In this document: positions 57,550 through 64,000 of the stretch, in pieces
How the letters are laid out: each line of letters opens with the position of its first letter
Position numbering within the stretch: position 1 is the stretch's first letter
Assembly (NCBI GenBank): GCA_041398905.1
Contig: JAWKTV010000006.1
Span: 124,001 to 188,000, forward strand
Length of the DNA stretch: 64,000 bases
Source of the DNA: JAWKTV01 sp041398905
Lineage (GTDB): Bacteria > Planctomycetota > Planctomycetia > Planctomycetales > Planctomycetaceae
Direction of reading: 5' to 3'
The notes under the pieces: model-generated
What the model saw: the letters and a program-made list of their open reading frames with translations, nothing else
What the model was told of the DNA's origin: nothing
Database searches by the model: none
Made by a program: the position numbers and the translations under genes

Positions 57550-57601
57550 GCCCCGGCAGAGAATCACGAGGTTTCGAGTCCCTCGGCAGGGAGGGTCGGG
57601 C

Positions 57602-58630
57602 TTACGGGGACGAAGGAAGCTCCGCGAGTCGGCGTGGGTTGATTGCGGTTTTGAGCACGGTGACGCGATCGGGAGATGCTGGCAGCAGGGGGCGGACCTC
57701 CACCCGCCAGTGAGGCTCGCCGGGAGGTAACTCGGCCGAAGTGATCTGTCCGATGCACAACCACACAGGATCACCCGGTACGTCGACGGCGGTGTAGACG
57801 AGGTCGCCCCGGCCGAGAGGTTCCGTGTTCGCCACCAGTTCCAGACGCCCCTTGAAAGCGCCATCGCCCGCGAACACACCTTCCGCGCCGAAGACCGGTC
57901 CGGAGTTCGTTCGGCGAACCACTCGAGCCGCGATGCGAAACTCGGGGTCCGTCACCAGTTGCACCTGACTGGTGAGCTGCCCGATCTGTTGCACACGTCC
58001 AACCAGGATGTGGCCATGACTGACGACGCTATCGATCGCCAGGGCGGTGTCCGCGCCGCGATCGATGAGAATCCGGGCATCGTCGCCGGCGAGGCCCACC
58101 GGGTCCGACGCATCGAGCACCAGGTCCGTCTCTGACAGCCCGACCGCGCGGCCGGCGTTGATCAGTTTGCTCTTGAACTTCTCGCCCACACGACTGCTTC
58201 CGTCGATCACGCGGGCCGGGATCGGTTCGATGAGCGCCAGCGGAGAATCGAAGGGAGCGGGCGACAGGGCGAGCGCGTTGTCACGCTCGGCCGCTTGCAG
58301 CCGATCGCGCGTGAGTGCCAGCGCGGCTTCAAGCTGTCGGATGTACGCGGCCTGCCGGAGGCGTTCGTCGGCTCCGGCGTCGTCACGTTCGGCGGTCGCG
58401 ACCGCAGGTGACTCGGCAGCGCCGCCGATTCGCAGGGCGGGCAGCGATTGCGCCAACTCGCCGCCCCGCTCACGCGTGACTTCGACGAATCGCAGGCCCG
58501 GATAGAGCGCATCACGGAGCAGGGCCGTCACGCTCGACGCCAGTCCAGCGGGACTCGCCAGCAGCCCCACAGCCAAAACCGCGACCGCCGCGAGACTCGG
58601 CAGGCCGGATTGCCACAGACGTGAGATCAT
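57602..58630 (-). CDS. mreC: rod-shape-determining protein MreC
   Basis: The product has 342 residues. One N-terminal helix (LAAVAVLAVGLLASPAGLAS) anchors a periplasmic part. It begins with a coiled coil (LRQAAYIRQLEAALALTRDR) and continues with the two-barrel MreC core, including VVSHGHILVGRVQQIGQLTS, QVQLVTDPEFRIAARVVR and the end WRVEVRPL. It links MreB to peptidoglycan synthases. The gene lies 55 bases downstream of mreB. Confidence 0.85.
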   Translation of the reverse strand: MISRLWQSGLPSLAAVAVLAVGLLASPAGLASSVTALLRDALYPGLRFVEVTRERGGELAQSLPALRIGGAAESPAVATAERDDAGADERLRQAAYIRQLEAALALTRDRLQAAERDNALALSPAPFDSPLALIEPIPARVIDGSSRVGEKFKSKLINAGRAVGLSETDLVLDASDPVGLAGDDARILIDRGADTALAIDSVVSHGHILVGRVQQIGQLTSQVQLVTDPEFRIAARVVRRTNSGPVFGAEGVFAGDGAFKGRLELVANTEPLGRGDLVYTAVDVPGDPVWLCIGQITSAELPPGEPHWRVEVRPLLPASPDRVTVLKTAINPRRLAELPSSP

Positions 58631-58685
58631 GGGAGGTGCTGAGTTGCTGGGCTTCGGTCGGAGGCGGGATCACTCGATTCGCAGG

Positions 58686-59729
58686 TCACGCATGCTGCCA
58701 GTCGGCTTCGAGACTGCTGCCCCAGTGGTCAAGATGTTCGAGGCAGATGGCGGTGCCGCGGGCCACGATCGTGAGTGGATCGTCGGCCACCTGCACGGGG
58801 ATGCCGAGTTGTTCGCGGAGCAGGGCATCCAGTCCTCGCAGCAGCGCGCCGCCGCCGGTCAGCACCAGGCCGGTGTCCGACAGGTCGGCCACGAGTTCGG
58901 GGTCACAGCGTTCAATGACGCCGCGGACCGCTTCGATGATCGACTCGAGCGGTGTCCGGAGCGCGGCCCGAACTTCCTCGCTGGTGATGATCGCCTTGCG
59001 GGGGATGCGGCCGACGGTGTCGAGTCCGCGAACCTCGGCAGTCAACTCGGACTCCAGCGGATACGCGCTGCCGATCGACAGCTTGAGCTGCTCGGCGGTG
59101 GGCAGGCCGATCCTCAACGAGAACCGTTGTCGCAGGTACTCGACGATCGCTTGATCGAACTCGTCCCCCGCGACACGTACCGACTCGCCCGAAATGACTT
59201 CACCCAGACTGAGAACAGCGATCTCGGTGGTGCCGCCGCCAATGTCACAAACCATGCTGGCGAGTGGTTCGGAGATCGGCAGGCCGGCGCCCGATACTCG
59301 CGGCCCGGGCCTCGTCGATGAGGTACACCCGCCCCGCTCCCGCGCGTTCAGCACTGTTGAAGACCGCCCGCTTCTCGACGGGTGAGATGCCGCGAGGGAC
59401 CGCGATGACGATTCGCGGCCTGAGGCCCCGCCGCTGCGGCGACGCCTTGTGAATGAAGTAGCTCAGCATCGCCTCGCAAAGTTCGAAGTCTTGAATGACT
59501 CCGTCCTTGAGCGGGCGAACCGCCGTGATCGAGTCGGGTGTGCGGCCGACCATCTGGCGGGCCAGCTTACCGACAGCGGTGCGCGGCCCAGGATGCGGCG
59601 GCTTTCCTTCTCCACGACCGAAGGTTCGTCCAGCACGACACCGCGCCCCAGCACCGAGACCAACGTGTTGGCCGTGCCGAGGTCGATCGCCAGGTCAGGG
59701 CACATCCATTGCCGCAGGCGATTGAGCAT
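58686..59729 (-). CDS. mreB: rod-shape-determining actin homologue MreB, two compensating frameshifts
   Basis: It starts MLNRLRQWMCPDLAIDLGTA with the phosphate 1 motif DLGTANTLV and VLDEPSVV. Frames change near 59580 and 59290. The middle reads DGVIQDFELCEAMLSYFIHK, VIAVPRGISPVEKRAV and VYLIDEARAA; the last frame has MVCDIGGGTTEIAVLSLGE, RQRFSLRIGLPTAEQLK and GLVLTGGGALLRGLD. The overall span equals 347 codons, the normal MreB length, so the two indels cancel and are very likely sequencing errors. It forms cytoplasmic filaments that direct cell-wall elongation. Confidence 0.88.
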
Positions 59730-60095
59730 CCGTGCTCGAAAGGTGAGAAAGGGTCAGCACTTGTCCCGACAGACACGCAGTCTGTTCGACGCGGTTTTGT
59801 ACCCGAAGACAGGCAAATGGCTCAAGATGGAGATGCCTGCGGAGGCCGCGACAGTCGGCGTCACAACCACCACGGCAAGCCAACGCCGCAACGGCGCAGA
59901 GAATCGCCGCATCACACCACACCGAAACACTTACAACCCAACAGGCAACCAGCGCGGAGGCCCGAAACGCCGCTGGTGACGCTTGAGGGCGACCACGAAC
60001 CTCTGTCCACGGGGCGGACGGCGAGTTCGCCAAGGCCGGCGCGACCTGCCAATCGCCGCAGCCGGCCGGACGATCAACTTTGAGTCGGCCCTGAA
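59730..60095. promoter_or_regulatory. upstream region of the mre operon
   Basis: This 366-base gap lies between the SMP-30 stop and the mreB start, both leftward, and should hold the mre promoter. No convincing small gene, RNA or repeat was seen. Confidence 0.3.
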
Positions 60096-61127
60096 TCAGC
60101 GGCGAATGCCGTGCGTCTTGGTCTGGATGCGGCAGAGGTACGTGTCGGCCGTGATGTAGAGAATGCTGCCGTCATCACCACCGAACTTGCAGTTCGAGGT
60201 TCGCTCGCCGGTCTCGATGCGGCCGAGCAACTTGCCGGCCGGACTGAGGACGTACACCCCGCCCGGCCCGGTGGCGAAGATGTTCCCCAGATGGTCCACC
60301 GCCATGCCATCCGGCAGGCCGGGCAGCTTATTCGCGAGATTATCCGACGAGTCGTGGAACAGCTTCCCTTCACCGAGCGTGCCATCCTCCTTGACCGGGA
60401 AGGCCTTCCAGATCGGTGCGGCGGGGTCGGACTGGGCGACATACAGGGTCTTCTCGTCGGGCGAGAAGGCGATGCCGTTGGGGCGGGTCATCTCTTTGGT
60501 CAACAGGGTCACCTTACCGTCGGTCCCCAGCCGGTAGACGCCGCAGAAGTCGAGCTCCCGACGCTCGTCGTCGTACTGGTTGGGCAGGCCGTACGGGGGA
60601 TCGGTGAAGTAGAGTGCGCCATTGGAGTGGTAGACGGCGTCGTTGGGACTGTTGAGCCGCTTGCCCTCGTAATTGTCGACGAGGGTCCGCTTGCCGCCGT
60701 CGCGGGTGACCACGGACAATCGGCGGTCACCGTGCTCGCAGCAGACGAGCCGTCCCTCGGGATCGAGCAACAGGCCGTTGCTTCCCGGTTCGCCGCCGTA
60801 GTCAGCGACCCCGGTGTAGCCTGAGGGACGCATGTACAACGACGCCCCTTGCCCTTCGACCCACTTGTAGATCGAGTTGGGGGGGATGTCGCTGAAGAGC
60901 AGGTGGCCAGGCTCGGACTTGGTGGCGGGAACCCAGCAGGGGCCTTCCGTCCACTGATAGCCGGAGGAGATGACCTCCAGCCGGGCATCCGGACCGACCA
61001 GCGCGTCGAACGCATCGGCGTGCCGATGAATGCTGCCAAGGTGCGGAAAGTTCAACGTATCCTGAGCGGCGAGTTGTCCAGACGCCAGAACCAGTCCCAC
61101 CAAAACCGCGCACCGGGAAAGCTGCAT
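60096..61127 (-). CDS. secreted SMP-30/gluconolactonase-family protein
   Basis: The product has 343 residues with a signal peptide (CAVLVGLVLASGQLAA). Six-bladed propeller motifs: WTEGPCWVPA (metal Glu), NGLLLDPEGRLVCCEHGDRR, KRLNSPNDAVYHSNGALYFT (metal Asn), RPNGIAFSPDEKTLYVAQSD (metal Asn/Asp) and LPDGMAVDHLGNIFATGPGG. The metal ligands of lactonases (E, N, N, D) are all in place, so hydrolysis of a sugar lactone in the periplasm is plausible. The preceding gene on the right is the HTH-PtsN fusion. Confidence 0.88.
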   Translation of the reverse strand: MQLSRCAVLVGLVLASGQLAAQDTLNFPHLGSIHRHADAFDALVGPDARLEVISSGYQWTEGPCWVPATKSEPGHLLFSDIPPNSIYKWVEGQGASLYMRPSGYTGVADYGGEPGSNGLLLDPEGRLVCCEHGDRRLSVVTRDGGKRTLVDNYEGKRLNSPNDAVYHSNGALYFTDPPYGLPNQYDDERRELDFCGVYRLGTDGKVTLLTKEMTRPNGIAFSPDEKTLYVAQSDPAAPIWKAFPVKEDGTLGEGKLFHDSSDNLANKLPGLPDGMAVDHLGNIFATGPGGVYVLSPAGKLLGRIETGERTSNCKFGGDDGSILYITADTYLCRIQTKTHGIRR

Positions 61128-61219
61128 CGCGAAGACTCCTGCGAAAGGATTCGAGTCAGTTGATGCGATGAGATTACGGACCGTCGGTCAGGCGGGCAAC
61201 CGAGAGCGCAACCCAGCGG

Positions 61220-61919
61220 TCAGCCGATCGCCTGATCGGCGGCAGTGATGATGGAGTAGGCCGCCGCCGCATCTTCTGCCTCGCGCAGGTCGCGGAGGAA
61301 CTCGTCTTTACGCAGCAGTCGTCCGAGCCGCGCCAGTACCTGCAAGTGCGTCTTCGAGTCCTTGCAGACCAGCAGGAAGAACAGATCCGTCAGGGCGTTG
61401 TTCGCGGCTCCGAACGGAATCGGTCTCTGCGTGCGGCCGAAGGCCAGCACGGAGTCCTGCAGGATGTTCGGCTGCGGCTCGCGTGTGGGGGATGGCGACA
61501 CCGTTCTCGAATGCGGTCGACATCAGTTCTTCACGCTCCAGAACCGCTTTGAGCACGGTCGCCGGCTCCCACACCTTCCACGTCGCACCGGCGGCTTCAA
61601 TCAGATGCTCCAACACCGACCGTTTGGTCCGCCCCTCCAGCGGGACGGCGACCTGCTCGATACCCAGCAAGCTGGTGACCGGAATCGCGGAGTCGACTTC
61701 CCGCGATCGATGCGACTGCTCAACGGCGGCGAGTTCACTGTCGGAGTAGCCCTGCATCTCGCCTTCCAGCCATGCGTCGATGTCGGCTGAATGAAAGACC
61801 CACTCGCCCGCGACCTTGCGACCCGGCAGCCGGCCCCGGCTGGCGAGCTTGTCGAGTTCGCGGCGGTCGCGGCCCAGTTCGGCCGCGAGTTCATCGATGG
61901 TGAGCGTGCGTGGTGTCAT
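61220..61919 (-). CDS. HTH-PTS EIIA (PtsN-like) fusion protein, one frameshift
   Basis: The N-terminal 55 residues are an excisionase/MerR-type DNA-binding domain (LTIDELAAELGRDRRELDKL, LPGRKVAGEWVFHSADIDAW). A linker leads to a PtsN-like EIIA domain: VPLEGRTKRSVLEHLIEAAG, ELMSTAFENGVAIPHTR with the phosphorylatable histidine, and after a frame change near 61480, FFLLVCKDSKTHLQVLARLG and LLRKDEFLRDL. The total of about 233 residues fits one intact protein. It is a likely phosphorylation-controlled regulator; the DNA target is unknown. Confidence 0.78.
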
Positions 61920-62190
61920 GTGACTTGTCTGAAACTCCGTGTGGCCGCAAACGCGGTGTCGATACGGACACGTTCACTGCCGCCCGCGAGCCGCCCAACG
62001 TGAAAGCCTGCGGGTGGTCATCTGCAGGCGACCGCGCAGCCGGATCAACCACCGATCGAGTCTGCCCCTTGAGGATAGCGAATCACGGGGCCGTTAGGCA
62101 GGAGCGTTCGCTCCCGCATTGGCGACGCTCCGCTTCAGTATCGACACAGGCCGAGAACTCGGATGCCGCTTCAGCCCTTTCAACACGCGT

Positions 62191-63555
62191 TCAGATCGTC
62201 AACACGAAGCCGACGACAAGGCTGTCCTGCACCACATCTGGATCGCTGACAGTTGTGATGTTGATGAGCGGCGCGAAGCCGGTGCTGCGGACGTACTCCA
62301 GCGACAGCATGGCGTGCGGGTTGAAGGTCCACCTGGCTCCGACCACCAGTTGAGCGTTGGACCGCCACGCATCACCGCTCGCTCCCTGAATCCCCTCGCT
62401 CCAACTTGCGGAAAGCCACAGCGGCGCTCCGAGTGACTCGAAGTCGTACGCGACCTCGGCCTTCATCGCGCTGACCTTGTGATCGACGACCGGCCAGACG
62501 TTTTCGGTCTCGACGTACTCGCCCGCGAAGTGCCATCCCCCAAGTTGAACGTGGCCGTTGACGTCCCACGCTCCGTTGCGGGGCCCGAATATCTGCGGAT
62601 TGATGTGCTCCGCGGTCGTGCCATCGTAGATCGTGCCGTACAGGTAGCCGGCACCAACCTGCACGCGAATCGCGTCCGCTGGTTGCCAGGCGTAACTGGC
62701 GTTTGCGGCGAAGTTGTTCAGGTGCCCGCGCTCTTTCGAGTCGGCGACGCGAATGCCGCGGCTGCCGTTGAGAGCCATCGCCGTGATGTTCCAGCCTCCG
62801 TTCGCGAATCCCGCACCGACACCTTCCGCCAGCGGTGCGAAGTAGTGCCAAGGGACCGCCTGAGTGAAAGGGCTGAGCGTCGAGAAGTCCCCGAAGGAGA
62901 CGTTCTTCTTACCGGCGAACAGGTAGAACGGGGTCACCTCCTGATTTCCGAACACCACATACGCCTGCCTCACTTGAAAGCTACCCTGATTGAAACTCGG
63001 GAAGGTGAAGACATCGGAGAACAGGGTCTCGAAGTAGCCGGTCGTCCAGTCGCCGACGTGGGCGATCATCGATTGATTCGCCTGAAGGAGTCGGACGTCG
63101 GTGGCGGTATCGCCCGTGAAGTCGGTCGGAAACCGACCGAGGTACGGGAAGCGATTGGCGGAGTTCGTCTGAGCGGCGATACCCGAAACGCGAAACTGCG
63201 CTCCCAGGATGACCTTGGTCTCGCCGCCACTTCGGGCGTGGCTGTCCAGCAGCAGTAGCTGCTTGTCCCCCTGACGGTTCTGAAAGTCGAGCATCGGTGC
63301 CGTCGTCGCAGCGTCGAGACCCAGCCAGGGGACTTGCGCCTCGGTGTACGCCGGCTCCATCGCCCACGCTTCGGCCGGAGCCTGGCTGTAGCCTTCGATG
63401 GAGGGAAGCGGTTCCGACTGCGGCTGGTAGCCGGGCGCGAACAGGCTGTGTCCGCCGGCAGCGTAGCGGGGAGTATACGGCCCCTGAGCCAGCCCGCTCG
63501 TCACCAGCAGTGACAGGCCGCTAAATGTGACGACTAGAGCGCGAAGCCAACTCAT
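62191..63555 (-). CDS. outer-membrane beta-barrel porin (LbtU-like)
   Basis: The product has 454 residues with a signal peptide (ALVVTFSGLSLLVTSGLAQG). After a Pro/Tyr-rich head, alternating hydrophobic strands fill the rest: KVILGAQFRVSGIAA, DVRLLQANQSMIAHVGDWTT, QVRQAYVVFGNQEVTPFYLF, IRVQVGAGYLYGTIYDG and the C-terminal strand VQDSLVVGFVLTI. The pattern YFETLFSDVFTFPSFNQGSF resembles LbtU-type siderophore porins; the substrate cannot be told from sequence. It supports the presence of an outer membrane. Confidence 0.7.
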   Translation of the reverse strand: MSWLRALVVTFSGLSLLVTSGLAQGPYTPRYAAGGHSLFAPGYQPQSEPLPSIEGYSQAPAEAWAMEPAYTEAQVPWLGLDAATTAPMLDFQNRQGDKQLLLLDSHARSGGETKVILGAQFRVSGIAAQTNSANRFPYLGRFPTDFTGDTATDVRLLQANQSMIAHVGDWTTGYFETLFSDVFTFPSFNQGSFQVRQAYVVFGNQEVTPFYLFAGKKNVSFGDFSTLSPFTQAVPWHYFAPLAEGVGAGFANGGWNITAMALNGSRGIRVADSKERGHLNNFAANASYAWQPADAIRVQVGAGYLYGTIYDGTTAEHINPQIFGPRNGAWDVNGHVQLGGWHFAGEYVETENVWPVVDHKVSAMKAEVAYDFESLGAPLWLSASWSEGIQGASGDAWRSNAQLVVGARWTFNPHAMLSLEYVRSTGFAPLINITTVSDPDVVQDSLVVGFVLTI

Positions 63556-63734
63556 GCATGGGCAGCCCGAAGAGTGGACGGATCGGCTCTAACCGACAGA
63601 TATCTGCGCGGCGCATGTCGCGATCAGCAAAATGGAGAATCCTGTCGATTGTATCGGTTGTAGCGGTCGGCGAACTTCACCCGTTCATGCGAACGATCCG
63701 CAAACAGGTCACGGCAGGCTGGTAGGCTGGACGC

Positions 63735-64000
63735 TCAGTCCTCGACCAGTTCCAGGTAGGGATCGATTCCCATTCTCCGCGATCGCCGCTGCAGCTCGCG
63801 CTCGCGTCGCTGCAACCTCCGCTGGTTCGAATGCAGTCGCTCCAGGTGCCGCTGAGTACGGCGGAACAGCTTGATCGAATTGGCGGGGAGTTCGCCCTGC
63901 TCATCAGGCCGCGCGGCCGCAATCTGCCTCTGACGCGTGTGCGGCGGCAGCGCTCTCAACAGTTCATCCTCTAGAGAGAGGAAGAACTGAAAGCTGCCGG
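63735..64000 (-). CDS. C-terminal end of a SecA-like ATPase, cut by the window edge
   Basis: The frame is open to the right edge. It begins GSFQFFLSLEDELLRAL, the conserved SecA stretch just after motor motif VI, and ends at 63735 with HLERLHSNQRRLQRRERELQ and MGIDPYLELVED. Only about 75 residues follow the SLED motif. Standard SecA continues for about 250 more (helical wing, scaffold and zinc tail), so this is a shortened or accessory SecA-like protein. Most of the gene lies outside the window. Confidence 0.7.
   Translation of the reverse strand, partial: GSFQFFLSLEDELLRALPPHTRQRQIAAARPDEQGELPANSIKLFRRTQRHLERLHSNQRRLQRRERELQRRSRRMGIDPYLELVED

Noticed and set aside
1..64000. CRISPR array, tRNA, rRNA or prophage
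   Set aside because: No regularly spaced direct repeats, no cloverleaf-like sequence with a GTTCGA-type loop in context, and no phage structural genes were found.

Overview
The window is GC-rich bacterial DNA that looks planctomycetal (order Planctomycetales, genus not determinable). Family content supports this: a DUF1559 prepilin-like protein, a paired DUF1592-type cytochrome protein and DUF1552 protein, a sulfatase, PQQ-propeller and SMP-30 secreted proteins, a Rieske protein with a repeat-rich N-terminal extension, HpnC, and a short SecA-like end. Frames break in many genes, including mreB, the PBP2 gene, glgX and the Rieske gene, which a living cell should keep. The breaks usually leave the protein continuous across frames, so I read most as sequence or assembly errors rather than decay. 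The worst stretch is about 11.4-18.0 kb.

Layout. 0-6 kb: Rieske protein (-), a large secreted regulatory-domain protein (+), and an M50 peptidase/HlyD adaptor (-). 6.3-7.4 kb: remnants of two unrelated insertion sequences. 7.5-10.7 kb: a cupin/phosphomannose-isomerase-like protein and an esterase (-). 10.9-15.4 kb: a membrane protein and the DUF1592/DUF1552 pair (+), all frame-broken. 15.4-18 kb: frame-broken, unrecognised minus-strand coding. 18-22.8 kb: a clean operon, dabB-dabA plus a third gene for a beta-carbonic-anhydrase-like protein lacking all zinc ligands. 23.2-31.4 kb (+): kdsA, a 2-Cys peroxiredoxin and AhpD-like protein, a glycosyltransferase, a PHP protein, an alpha/beta hydrolase and a GH38-like giant. 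31.4-37.1 kb: a small HTH-like protein, a BFD-like ferredoxin, a TIM-barrel isomerase, a secretin and a Cys-rich lipoprotein. 37.2-39.5 kb: glgX (-). 39.8-43.3 kb (+): DUF1559 protein, an HtrA-like protease and a catalytically degenerate sister. 43.4-46 kb (-): an unknown protein and a sulfatase. 46.1-49.2 kb (+): a thioesterase-crotonase fusion, a sulfite-oxidase-like protein and hpnC. 49.3-64 kb (-): MoxR, M16 peptidase, PQQ propeller, coaX, the mreB-mreC-mreD-mrdA shape operon, SMP-30, an HTH-PtsN fusion, a porin and the end of a SecA-like gene.

How the parts fit. DabAB would drive energy-coupled uptake of inorganic carbon as bicarbonate; the third protein is the most interesting candidate for a new part of that system. 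KdsA, the secretin, porin and lipoprotein indicate a Gram-negative-type envelope, and mreBCD-mrdA a peptidoglycan elongation machine. The peroxiredoxin/AhpD pair handles peroxides; HpnC points to squalene/hopanoid synthesis. No tRNA, rRNA or CRISPR array was seen.
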